From: Nocardioides limicola
GTDB lineage: Bacteria > Actinomycetota > Actinomycetes > Propionibacteriales > Nocardioidaceae
Assembly (NCBI RefSeq): GCF_016827675.1
Contig: NZ_JAERJA010000004.1
Coordinates: 282,161 to 346,160 of the forward strand
Length of the DNA: 64,000 nucleotides
Direction of reading: 5' to 3'
The position numbers were made by a program, and so were the translations under genes. Each line of letters begins with the position of its first letter. The stretch's first letter is position 1. Shown in pieces: positions 1 through 7,515 of the stretch. The notes beneath the pieces are model-generated. The model was not told the origin of the DNA. It did not search any database and saw only the letters and a list, made by a program, of their open reading frames with translations.

Positions 1-256
1 ACAGGTGATAGATCGCACTGCGGGTGACCCCCGCTGCCTGGGCGACTGACGAGATGGACACGTGCTCCAACGCGGCGACCGTGCCGGGGCCGCGCTGTGC
101 GAATCGGTTGGCGAGTCCTACCGCGACGTCGAGGTAGTGCTCCCTGCTGCGGGCCGAGCGCCTCCCGCCGGCCGGTGCGGGCTGGGCCGTGGATCGGGCC
201 TCACGCTGGCCGGGGACGAACGCCGTGGCCTCTCGCTCGCTGCCCTCCCGCTCCAC
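1..256 (-). CDS. TetR-family regulator, N-terminal part (cut by window edge)
   Basis: Reading frame on the minus strand with GTG start at 254-256; an in-frame TGA lies upstream, so this is the first possible start. About 85 residues are visible: a charged, Ala/Pro-rich leader of roughly 40 residues, then REHYLDVAVGLANRF and the helix-turn-helix SISSVAQAAGVTRSAIYHL running off the edge, typical of the recognition helix of TetR proteins. The ligand-binding domain is outside the window. A DosR-like palindrome (290-303) lies 34 bp upstream. The target is unknown. Family assignment rests on the HTH alone. Confidence 0.75.
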   Translation of the reverse strand, partial: MEREGSEREATAFVPGQREARSTAQPAPAGGRRSARSREHYLDVAVGLANRFAQRGPGTVAALEHVSISSVAQAAGVTRSAIYHL

Positions 257-289
257 GAAAGTAAAGACTATTGCAAAGACAACTACCTT

Positions 290-303
290 GGGACCAAGGT
301 CCC
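290..303. promoter_or_regulatory. DosR/DevR-like box upstream of the TetR gene
   Basis: GGGACC-AA-GGTCCC is a perfect inverted repeat and fits the GGGAC..WW..GTCCC core known for the mycobacterial DosR/DevR dormancy regulator and its Streptomyces counterpart. It is repeated almost exactly at 1188-1201. Assignment to a DosR-type regulator is inference. Confidence 0.5.
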
Positions 304-336
304 GTCATGCGAGGGGGCGGTTCGCAGATGCGAGGC

Positions 337-360
337 GGCCCGCCCCTTGCGGGACGGGCC
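337..360 (-). terminator. Hairpin after the Ig-like exported protein gene
   Basis: GGCCCGCCCC-TTGC-GGGACGGGCC forms a 10-bp stem with one mismatch and a 4-nt loop, 18 bp past the stop codon of the minus-strand gene 378-1133. It has no T tract, as is common in high-GC actinobacteria. Confidence 0.5.
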
Positions 361-377
361 ACCTCAGGTGCGATCGG

Positions 378-1133
378 TCAGCCGTTGACGCAGGCCCAGC
401 CCGGTCGAGCGACGCCGGGGTCGCTCGGGTGCGGCAGGGACTTGCCGGTGTAGTCCTCGAGGAACTCCCACACCTCGTGGGCGTAGTTGTCCTGGTCGGA
501 CTTGGCCACACCGTTGAACGTGGCACCGTTCTCCATGGCCTTGGCGACGGCGGAGACCGCGTCTCCGTAGGCCTTGGCCTTGATCTGCTGGTTCTTCGGC
601 ACGGAGCCGTTGTGTGCCTGCAGGATCGCGTTGGCCCAGGCCGGTGCGGCTGGCTTGGCGCAGACCTCGAGGTCGCCGCCACCGTTGTCGCAGTTGGTGA
701 CGGTGACGCGGATCTCGCCGTCACTGAACTCAGCGTTGAAGCCGGTACGGGCGGTCCATTTCACGGCCTTGATGGTGATCACGGCTTCGCCGCAGTCGAC
801 CGCAGTGATAGTGATGGTGCGAGTGTCCCCGCAGTTGTCGAATTTCAGTGCGGACGGCGAGACCGTGGCCACGCCCTCGTCGGACGAGGTCACCGAGGCC
901 TCGACGTAGTGGCCGCCTCCCTGGAGTTGACACTGGTCGTCCTGCCCGGGGTTGAAGACACCGGCGACCAGCGTGATGGGGACGTCATAGGTGGCCGCCT
1001 GAGCGATCTCCACCTGATCCTCATCGGGGACGAAGTCATCCGCCGCGAATGCTCCCGCTGCCATGAATCCGAAGAGCGCCACGATGGCGACCAGCACTCC
1101 GGTCGTCCGTCCGCCCCGTTTGATGTGTGTCAT
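378..1133 (-). CDS. Exported protein with bacterial Ig-like region, unknown function
   Basis: 251 residues from ATG 1131-1133, preceded by AGGAG (1141-1145) at 7-nt spacing; a longer frame to 1298 lacks such a site and would bury the signal peptide. Residues 1-30 are a Sec signal (MTHIKRGGRTTG, then a hydrophobic run ending AGAFA). The mature part begins with a beta-rich segment (YDVPITLVAGV, SSDEGVATVSPSALKF, TRTITITAV) resembling BIg2-type Ig-like domains, with paired cysteines that could form disulfides outside the cell. The last ~100 residues are not recognised. A DosR-like box lies 55 bp upstream. Function unknown; perhaps a surface or cell-wall-associated protein. Confidence 0.75.
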   Translation of the reverse strand: MTHIKRGGRTTGVLVAIVALFGFMAAGAFAADDFVPDEDQVEIAQAATYDVPITLVAGVFNPGQDDQCQLQGGGHYVEASVTSSDEGVATVSPSALKFDNCGDTRTITITAVDCGEAVITIKAVKWTARTGFNAEFSDGEIRVTVTNCDNGGGDLEVCAKPAAPAWANAILQAHNGSVPKNQQIKAKAYGDAVSAVAKAMENGATFNGVAKSDQDNYAHEVWEFLEDYTGKSLPHPSDPGVARPGWACVNG

Positions 1134-1187
1134 TGCAGGTCTCCTGTTGGCCGTGATGCCCCTCCCCGCTCCCACCTGCCCACGGTA

Positions 1188-1201
1188 GGGACCAAGGTCC
1201 T
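1188..1201. promoter_or_regulatory. Second DosR/DevR-like box
   Basis: GGGACC-AA-GGTCCT matches the box at 290-303 in 13 of 14 positions and sits 55 bp upstream of the ATG at 1133, a natural distance for an activator site next to a promoter. Confidence 0.5.
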
Positions 1202-1310
1202 GGCGCGCAGCGCTTTGAGAGGCACGGTTGGATAAGTTTCCCGGTGCCCGTGCCGCCTCGTCCCAGGCCGGGCTCCCTAGGCCGAACGGACCAGTCATGA
1301 GGGGTCCTTC

Positions 1311-1336
1311 GCTCCGGGTGCCCGCGCGCCCGGAGC
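1311..1336. other. Hairpin in divergent intergenic region
   Basis: GCTCCGGG and CCCGGAGC form an 8-bp inverted repeat with a 10-nt loop between the divergent genes starting at 1133 and 1410. It could be an operator or an RNA structure; nothing decides this. Confidence 0.3.
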
Positions 1337-1409
1337 ACTAGCGTTCTTGTCGCGGGGTTACCGGCGTACACGTGAACTACGGGGTACGTGATCATCGATG
1401 GAGGTTCAC

Positions 1410-1916
1410 ATGAAGAAGTCTTTGCTTGCGCTGGTGGTCACAGGTCTGATGCTCTCCTCGGCCGGTCAGGCCCTGGCCGCGGTCACCTTCAACGCCGATG
1501 ACGGCACCGGGTTCGTGGGCAAGGGCGATGTGCAGCTTGCTTTGGGGTGGAGCAACGCGCAGTTGCAGGCCAACGCTGCCGCCGTCGGCTTCTCCTATGA
1601 CTCCTCCGAGACCTACGAGGTCACCTGCTACTGGGAGACGACCACCGGGCAGGGCAACATCATCAAGCACACGGTGACGAACAAGAAGTCCCAGGGGGTG
1701 GCCGGCAGCGTTGCCGGAGACCCGCGCCAGGTGAAGGGACAGAAGCAGTTCACCGGCTTCAACCTGACCGGCTACGTCGGTGACCCGGTGGTGACCGGGG
1801 GCGCGATCAACTGCCCGCAGGGTGGTGGCAGCGCCGAGATGATCGGGCTCGAACTCCTCGAGGCCAGCGGCGGGCTGTTCGCCATCTTCGACGGGCAGAG
1901 CTACCTGCTCGACTGA
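1410..1916 (+). CDS. Small exported protein, unknown
   Basis: 168 residues. ATG at 1410 is chosen because GGAGG (1400-1404) precedes it at 5 nt; the in-frame ATG at 1398 overlaps that site. Residues 1-23 are a classical signal peptide (MKKSLLALVVTGLMLSSAG, cleavage near QALAA). The mature protein has no recognised domain: a beta-rich pattern, two cysteines (YEVTCYW, AINCPQ) that may pair, and an opening TFNADDGTGFVGKGDVQLALGW that resembles small exported actinobacterial proteins of unknown role. Divergent from the gene at 378-1133 and probably monocistronic. Function unknown. Confidence 0.75.
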   Translation: MKKSLLALVVTGLMLSSAGQALAAVTFNADDGTGFVGKGDVQLALGWSNAQLQANAAAVGFSYDSSETYEVTCYWETTTGQGNIIKHTVTNKKSQGVAGSVAGDPRQVKGQKQFTGFNLTGYVGDPVVTGGAINCPQGGGSAEMIGLELLEASGGLFAIFDGQSYLLD

Positions 1917-2025
1917 AGCCACGGCGGCGGCCCCGGCCTCCGTCTCCGCACGCCGGCAGGCACCTCACGCAGGTGGGGTGCCTGCCGGCTGCAATCACCG
2001 CGGACGGCATGGAAGAGTGGGGGTC

Positions 2026-3198
2026 ATGGCCACTGATCGCGATCACGACCTGGTGCTCCTGGGTGCCACCGGCTTCACCGGCGGACTGACCGCCGAGTAT
2101 CTGGCTCGTCACGCGCCCACCGATCTGCGTTGGGCGCTGGCGGGCAGGTCCCTCGTCAAGCTCGAGCGGGTCCGGGCCCGGTTGGTCGAGATCCACCCGA
2201 TGTACACCGATCTGCCGCTGCTGGTCGCCGACATCTCCGACCCCGCCCAGGCCGAGACGTTGGCCGCCTCGACGCGGGTGTTGGCCACCACGGTGGGCCC
2301 CTATCTCGAGTACGGCGAACCGGTGGTCGCTGCCTGCGCCAAGGCCGGCACCGACTACCTCGACATCACCGGCGAGCCCGAGTTCATGGACCGGATGTAC
2401 GTCGCTCACCACCAGACCGCTGTGGAGTCGGGTGCCCGGATCGTGCACGCCTGCGGCTTCGACTCGATCCCGCACGACCTGGGTGTCTACTTCACCGTGA
2501 CCCAGTTGCCCGACGACGTGCCGATCACAGTGCGCGGTGTGGTCCGCGCCGGCGGCACCCCCTCGGGGGGCACGTTCGCGTCCACGCTGCACGCGATGTC
2601 GCGGCCCAAGCAGATGCGTGAGGCGATGGTGGCCCGCCGTCAGGCCGAGCCAAGGCCGCAGGGGCGCAGTTCCCGTGCCGTGGCAGGCAAACCGCACCGG
2701 GACCGGCTGCTCGGCTACTGGCTGCTCCCGCTGCCCACCTGCGACCCGATGGTGGTGGCCCGCAGCGGCGCCGCCCTGCCGGCGTACGGCCCGAAGTTCC
2801 GCTACTCGCACTTCGCCGGCACCAAGACCCTGCGGTACGCCGGAATGGGCGTGGCCGGGGTGGCCGCGATCGGCGCGGCCGCCCAAGTAGGTCCGCTGCG
2901 CCGCTTCCTGGCCTCGAAGGTTCCGCAGGGCGAGGGGCCGGACGAGGCCCGCCGCGCCAAGTCGTGGTTCACCGTCGACTTCGTCGCCGAGGCCGGCGAT
3001 CAGACGGTGCGCACCCGGGTCAGTGGGGGTGACCCCGGCTACACCGAGACCGCCAAGATGCTCGCCGAGGCGGCCATGTGCCTGGCCTCGGACGACAACC
3101 CGCCGCTGGCCGGTGTGCTGACGCCCGCGGCGGCGATGGGTGATGCGCTGCTGCCTCGGTTGCAGGCCGCCGGTATCCGGTTCGAGACCCGCGACTGA
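2026..3198 (+). CDS. Saccharopine dehydrogenase NADP-binding family protein
   Basis: 390 residues from ATG 2026 behind a purine-rich GAAGAGTGGGGG. The N terminus holds a Rossmann motif (LVLLGATGFTGGLTAEYL, GxTGxxG at about 13-18) followed by AGRSLVKLERVRARL, the layout of the saccharopine dehydrogenase NADP-binding superfamily. Family members include mycobacterial trans-acting enoyl reductases of lipid and polyketide synthesis. DITGEPEFMDRMYVAHHQTA and HACGFDSIPHDLG are characteristic family blocks. No lysine-biosynthesis gene is nearby, so a lipid-type or unknown substrate is more likely than true saccharopine oxidation. Its 3' end runs into the copB promoter 17 bp downstream. Confidence 0.85.
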   Translation: MATDRDHDLVLLGATGFTGGLTAEYLARHAPTDLRWALAGRSLVKLERVRARLVEIHPMYTDLPLLVADISDPAQAETLAASTRVLATTVGPYLEYGEPVVAACAKAGTDYLDITGEPEFMDRMYVAHHQTAVESGARIVHACGFDSIPHDLGVYFTVTQLPDDVPITVRGVVRAGGTPSGGTFASTLHAMSRPKQMREAMVARRQAEPRPQGRSSRAVAGKPHRDRLLGYWLLPLPTCDPMVVARSGAALPAYGPKFRYSHFAGTKTLRYAGMGVAGVAAIGAAAQVGPLRRFLASKVPQGEGPDEARRAKSWFTVDFVAEAGDQTVRTRVSGGDPGYTETAKMLAEAAMCLASDDNPPLAGVLTPAAAMGDALLPRLQAAGIRFETRD

Positions 3199-3214
3199 GG
3201 GGTCTGCTCTACCC

Positions 3215-3250
3215 TCGACAGATACCCCCTGGGGGTATATTATCGCGCAC
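3215..3250 (+). promoter_or_regulatory. copB promoter, probably leaderless
   Basis: TCGACA (3215-3220) and TATTAT (3238-3243) are separated by exactly 17 bp. Transcription would start about 7 bp further, at or just before ATG 3251, and no ribosome binding site precedes that ATG, so the message is probably leaderless. Confidence 0.6.
3222..3238. promoter_or_regulatory. CsoR-type copper operator
   Basis: ATACCCCC-T-GGGGGTAT is a perfect palindrome around one central base, placed between the -35 and -10 elements of copB. Such G-tract palindromes ending in TAT are known operators of CsoR/RicR copper-responsive repressors. No csoR gene is in the window, so the regulator would act in trans. Confidence 0.75.
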
Positions 3251-5341
3251 ATGGGTGACGCACACGCACACGCACACCACGACACGCATGCGCCCGGCCA
3301 CACGCCGACGGGTGACCCTGGAGCAGGTGGTCATGGTGGCGGGCACGGCGGCCACGAGGCGCAGTTCCGTGACCGATTCCTCGTGGTTCTCGCGCTGGCC
3401 ATACCGGTGGTGGGTTTCAACGAGATGTTCGCCCACCTCATCGGGTACCACCTCCCCGACGTGGCCTGGCTGTGGACGATCTCCCCGGTGCTCGGCTCGG
3501 TCATCTATCTGTGGGGAGGGTGGCCGTTCCTGACCGGAGCGGTGCAGGAGATCCGCACCCGGCAGCCGGGCATGATGCTCCTGATCGGACTCGCGATCAC
3601 GGTGGCGTTCTTCGCCTCCTGGGGTGCCAGCCTGGGAGTGCTCGATCCCGAACTCAACTTCTGGTGGGAACTGGCCCTGCTGGTGGCCGTGATGCTGCTG
3701 GGGCACTGGATCGAGATGCGGTCCCTCGCCCGCACCACCTCTGCCCTGGACTCCTTGGCGGCCCTGCTCCCCGACGAGGCGGAGAAGTTGGTCGACGGCC
3801 AGGTCGTCACTGTGCCGCCGGGCCAGTTGCAGGTCGGAGACGTGGTGATCGTCCGTCCCGGAGCCTCGGTGCCCGCGGACGGCGAGGTCATCGACGGCAC
3901 CACGAGCATGGACGAGTCGATGATCACCGGCGAGTCGGTTCTGGTGTCGCGCACGGTCGGGGATCAGGTGGTCGCCGGCACCGTGGCTGCCGACTCCGGG
4001 CTGCGGGTGCGGGTGACGGCGACCGGGGACGACACCGCGCTCGCCGGGATCCAGCGCCTGGTCGCCGAGGCGCAGGCCTCCTCCTCCCGAGCCCAGCGGA
4101 TCGCTGACCGTGCCGCAGCGCTGCTGTTCTGGTTCGCCCTGGCCGCCGCCGCAGTCACCATGCTGGTGTGGATACTGCTGGGCTTCCCGGCTGCCGCGGT
4201 GGTGAGGTCCGTGACCGTGCTCGTGATCGCCTGCCCGCACGCACTCGGACTGGCGATCCCGCTGGTCGTGTCGATCGCGACCGAGCGGGCAGCTCGGGGT
4301 GGCGTGCTGATCAAGGACCGGCTCGCGCTGGAGTCGATGCGAGGCGTGGATTCGGTGCTGTTCGACAAGACCGGAACTCTGACCAAGGGTGAACCCACGG
4401 TCACCGGAGTGCACCCGGTGGGCAACCGGACACCGGATCAGGTGCTTGCACTCGCTGCCGCTGCGGAGTCGATGAGCGAGCATCCGCTGGCCCGAGCGAT
4501 CGTGGAAGCTGCCCGGGAGCGAGGGCTGCGGGTGGGCGAGCCTTCCGCGTTCAGTTCGTCACCGGCAGTGGGTGTGCAGGCGACCGTCGATGGTGAGGTG
4601 ATCCGCGTCGGCGGGCCGCACCTGCTCAGTGAGCATCAGGTCGACGAGTTGACGGTCGCCGAGGAGTGGCGCGCCGAAGGGGCCATCATCCTGCATGTGA
4701 TGAGGGGCGGCGAGGTGATCGGGGCGCTGCGACTCGCCGACGAGATCCGCCCGGAATCGACGGCAGCGGTCCAGGCGCTGCACGCGCTCGGAGTGCAGGT
4801 GGTGATGATCACCGGTGACGCCCAGGCCGTGGCTGACACGGTTGCCGGCGAACTGGGCATCGACCGGGTGTTCGCCGGCGTACGTCCCGAGGACAAGGCG
4901 GCCAAGGTCGCCGAGCTCCAGGCAGAGGGGCGGACGGTCGCGATGGTGGGTGACGGGGTCAACGATGCGCCGGCTCTTGCTCAGGCCGACGTCGGTATCG
5001 CCATCGGCGCCGGCACTGACGTGGCGATCGGGTCCGCGGGCGTCATCCTGGCAAGTTCGGACCCGCGGTCGGTGCTGTCGGTGATCGAGTTGTCGCGGTC
5101 AGGGTTCCGCAAGATGAAGCAGAACCTGTGGTGGGCGGCCGGCTACAACATGGTCGCAGTCCCGCTCGCTGCGGGGATCCTGGCGCCCGCCGGGTTCGTG
5201 CTGCCGATGAGCGTGGGGGCGCTGCTGATGTCAGCCTCCACCGTGGTGGTCGCGCTCAACGCCCAACTGCTCCGGCGGCTCGATCTGCGGCCTGGCGTGG
5301 TGACCGAACGGATGCTCGCGGGGTCCTCCGCCGCACCCTAG
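3251..5341 (+). CDS. copB: Copper-exporting P-type ATPase, CPH (CopB/P1B-3) type
   Basis: 696 residues from ATG 3251; longer frames would run through the promoter. The N terminus is His-rich (HAHAHHDTH and GGHGGGHGGH within the first 35 residues), a soft copper-binding tail in place of CxxC domains. Visible ATPase marks are TGES (226-229, actuator), CPH (328-330, ion channel), DKTGT (372-376, phosphorylated Asp), SEHPLA (nucleotide domain) and MVGDGVNDAPAL (hinge). Late membrane segments carry AAGYNMVAVPLA and MSASTVVVALNA. The CPH motif places it with CopB-like Cu exporters rather than CopA (CPC) or Zn pumps. It is convergent with the multicopper oxidase operon, overlapping its stop codon. 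Likely repressed by CsoR. Confidence 0.93.
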   Translation: MGDAHAHAHHDTHAPGHTPTGDPGAGGHGGGHGGHEAQFRDRFLVVLALAIPVVGFNEMFAHLIGYHLPDVAWLWTISPVLGSVIYLWGGWPFLTGAVQEIRTRQPGMMLLIGLAITVAFFASWGASLGVLDPELNFWWELALLVAVMLLGHWIEMRSLARTTSALDSLAALLPDEAEKLVDGQVVTVPPGQLQVGDVVIVRPGASVPADGEVIDGTTSMDESMITGESVLVSRTVGDQVVAGTVAADSGLRVRVTATGDDTALAGIQRLVAEAQASSSRAQRIADRAAALLFWFALAAAAVTMLVWILLGFPAAAVVRSVTVLVIACPHALGLAIPLVVSIATERAARGGVLIKDRLALESMRGVDSVLFDKTGTLTKGEPTVTGVHPVGNRTPDQVLALAAAAESMSEHPLARAIVEAARERGLRVGEPSAFSSSPAVGVQATVDGEVIRVGGPHLLSEHQVDELTVAEEWRAEGAIILHVMRGGEVIGALRLADEIRPESTAAVQALHALGVQVVMITGDAQAVADTVAGELGIDRVFAGVRPEDKAAKVAELQAEGRTVAMVGDGVNDAPALAQADVGIAIGAGTDVAIGSAGVILASSDPRSVLSVIELSRSGFRKMKQNLWWAAGYNMVAVPLAAGILAPAGFVLPMSVGALLMSASTVVVALNAQLLRRLDLRPGVVTERMLAGSSAAP

Positions 5342-6783
5342 CGGCGATAGCCGAGAACCATCATCATGCCTGCTTCGGCATGGTAGGCGTTGTGGCAGTG
5401 CAGTGCCCACTGGCCAGGGTTGTCGGCCTCGACGTCCACCTCCAGGGTGCTCATCGGCCCCATCGTCACAGTGTCCTTGCGGGCGCCGGTGGACGCCAGC
5501 CCGACCGTATGGCCGTGCAGATGCATCGGGTGGAACATCATCGTCTGGTTACGGAACCTGAGGCGGACCCGTTCCCCTGCGGTGATCAGCAGCGGCTCGG
5601 AGTCGGGAAAGGAGGCTCCGTTGAGCGTCCAGCGGTAGTCGTGCATCCCGCCCCCCAGACGGATGTCGAGAGTCCTGTCGATGGCACGGCTGGCAAGCCG
5701 TGAGCCCTCGGTGCCGACGAGACCGGTGCCCAGCAGCACGCGTCCGGACAGTTCGTTCACGGGCCCATCCGAGGCGTCCCCGGCGGCGGTGGACACGACC
5801 GCCCGTGCGGCCCCGGTCTTCCCTTCCGCGGCCGCCACCAGTGGGAACTGCCCGTCGCCGAGATCAACCAGAGCGTCGAAGCGCTCTCCCATCCCCACCA
5901 CCAGTGCCTCTGTGGTCACCGGGCTGACCGGAAAGCCGTCGGAGTGGGTCACGGTGAGTCGGTGCCCGCCCAGGGCCACCCGGAAGGCGGTGTCCGCGGC
6001 GGCATTGACGATCCGAAGTCGAATGCGGGCGCCTGGCTTGCCGGTGAAGGTGGCCGGGGTCCCAGAGGTGCGGCCGTTGATCAGGTAGTACGGATAGTCG
6101 ACATCCCCGCCTGGTCCCAAGACCGACGTACGGGCCCCGCCCATTCCCGGCATCCGGTGCGCGTGATCGCCCTGAGCCAGCAATGTCGCCAGGGTGTCAT
6201 CGGGGGTGCGGCCGGTCCCGTCGAGCCAGTCATCGAGGACGACCACCCACTCGTCGTCATACCCGCCGGGCTCGTCTGGATCCTCCACGATCAGGGTGCC
6301 GTACAGGCCGCGGTCGAGTTGGACGCCGCTGTGCGAGTGGAAGAAGTAGGTGCCGGCGTCGGGGACGGTGAACTCGTAGCGGAACGACTCTTCGGGGTCG
6401 ATCGGGTCCTGAGTCAGCCCCGGCACGCCGTCCATGTCGTTGCGCAGCGCGATGCCATGCCAGTGGATGCTGGTCTGGGCGGGGAGGTCGTTGGTGACGT
6501 CGACCCGGAGCAGGTCCCCGGCCGTTGCCCGGATCGTCGGGCCGGGCAGATCGCCGTTGTAGGTCCACGTCTCGACGACCCGTTCACCAAGGTCGACGGT
6601 CGCCGGAGTTGCTTGGAGCCGGGCATTGACGACTGCCTGGCGGGCGGGTTGACGGGCCCGTTCGCGGGCGAAGACCTCGCTTGAGTCGGGGCCTATCAAG
6701 CGCGGGCTCTCTGAGCGCCGGGTGCAGCCAACCGCGGCCACCGAGAGCAGTGACCCGAGTACGACGCCACGTCGGCTGATCAT
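5338..6783 (-). CDS. Multicopper oxidase (CueO/CopA-like), exported
   Basis: 481 residues. The N terminus combines a twin-arginine-like ISRRGVVLGSLLS with a lipobox-like VAAVGC (Cys20), suggesting Tat export and possibly lipid anchoring. All four copper-ligand clusters are present: HWH at 107-109, HSH at 149-151, HPMHLHGH from 418, and HCHNAYHAEAGM from about 462, whose Cys-His pair links type 1 and trinuclear sites. The length fits a three-cupredoxin laccase-like enzyme. A role in oxidising Cu(I) to the less toxic Cu(II) follows from the neighbouring CopB pump. The start overlaps the stop of the upstream SHOCT gene (ATGA), so the two are co-translated. Confidence 0.92.
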   Translation of the reverse strand: MISRRGVVLGSLLSVAAVGCTRRSESPRLIGPDSSEVFARERARQPARQAVVNARLQATPATVDLGERVVETWTYNGDLPGPTIRATAGDLLRVDVTNDLPAQTSIHWHGIALRNDMDGVPGLTQDPIDPEESFRYEFTVPDAGTYFFHSHSGVQLDRGLYGTLIVEDPDEPGGYDDEWVVVLDDWLDGTGRTPDDTLATLLAQGDHAHRMPGMGGARTSVLGPGGDVDYPYYLINGRTSGTPATFTGKPGARIRLRIVNAAADTAFRVALGGHRLTVTHSDGFPVSPVTTEALVVGMGERFDALVDLGDGQFPLVAAAEGKTGAARAVVSTAAGDASDGPVNELSGRVLLGTGLVGTEGSRLASRAIDRTLDIRLGGGMHDYRWTLNGASFPDSEPLLITAGERVRLRFRNQTMMFHPMHLHGHTVGLASTGARKDTVTMGPMSTLEVDVEADNPGQWALHCHNAYHAEAGMMMVLGYRR

Positions 6784-6998
6784 TGCTTCGTCAGCGCGGC
6801 GACTAACTCTCGGTGTTGCTGCTGGTCGATGTCGCCACTGGCCAGTCGAGTATCCAGGATCTGGCGGGCACTCGGGCGGGATTCAGGGCGCTGCACGCTG
6901 CGGACTCCGACGATCACCACGGCCAGTGCCAGCAGCCAGAACCCGAGCATGCCGATCATCATCGGCCACATCCATGTGTACTCACCGTTCCACCACAT
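6780..6998 (-). CDS. SHOCT-domain small membrane protein
   Basis: 72 residues: an aromatic/Met-rich start (MWWNGEYTWMWPMMIGM) leading into one transmembrane helix to about residue 32, then a C-terminal SHOCT motif (ARQILDTRLASGDIDQQQHREL). Such proteins are frequent next to copper-resistance genes. The Met-rich N terminus facing the outside could bind Cu(I), which is inference. First gene of the operon with the multicopper oxidase; the stop overlaps the oxidase ATG by 4 nt. No CsoR-like palindrome was seen upstream. Confidence 0.85.
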   Translation of the reverse strand: MWWNGEYTWMWPMMIGMLGFWLLALAVVIVGVRSVQRPESRPSARQILDTRLASGDIDQQQHRELVAALTKQ

Positions 6999-7292
6999 CG
7001 TTCACCTCCGATCAGTCACCTCATCCTCGCCCTGTCCATGGGGGGCGACCCAGGGGCCAACGTCATCGTGTGACCAGGGCCTTCGAGGGGGATCACCACG
7101 GTCGGATGACTTTGCTTGGTGCTGACGCTGAGGGATTCAGATGGTCGCTGAGTGCAGGGTTGGCCGTGCGCTCAGCAGGAGCGACACCGCGTTGCCGGCG
7201 GGGATGTGGGTCCCGCCGGGGACCAGGCCACGTTCAGGCACGACGCGCTCACGGACGGCACGCCCATCCGCATGACCCCGGTGATCGATGGG
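6999..7292. other. Intergenic stretch, nothing recognised
   Basis: About 290 bp between the SHOCT operon start and tRNA-Arg. No reading frame with a credible ribosome binding site and no clear repeat was seen; it must hold the promoter of the copper-oxidase operon. Confidence 0.4.
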
Positions 7293-7365
7293 TGCCCCAG
7301 GCAGGAGTCGAACCTGCGACCTTTCGCTTAGGAGGCGGCTGCTCTATCCGCTGAGCTACTGGGGC
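7293..7365 (-). tRNA. tRNA-Arg (CCT anticodon)
   Basis: A 73-nt cloverleaf on the minus strand with a perfect acceptor stem GCCCCAG/CTGGGGC, a D arm GCTC..GAGC, the anticodon loop CTCCTAA (anticodon CCT at 7330-7332, reading AGG), a T arm GCAGG-TTCGACT-CCTGC and discriminator A. CCA is not encoded. The anticodon stem as I draw it has only three firm pairs. AGG is a rare codon in such a GC-rich genome. Confidence 0.9.
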
Positions 7366-7515
7366 CGAGTCGCGGCCATCCTCTCACCGGGGCGGAGGGG
7401 CCAGGGAACCGGTCGCCAGTTTGGCGGAGAGTGACTGAGGTCGCACAATTTGAGGGTTGCCCGTAGTTTCGTCCACGCCAAGGCAAGTGGCCGGGTGAGA
7501 GGAAGTCGTCAGGTC

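Noticed and set aside
1356..1387. SigB-type promoter before the gene at 1410
   Set aside because: GGTTAC and GGGTAC are present but 20 bp apart, too far for the known consensus.
7209..7222. DosR-like box in the gap before tRNA-Arg
   Set aside because: The arms are in the order GTCCC..GGGAC, the reverse of the DosR core.
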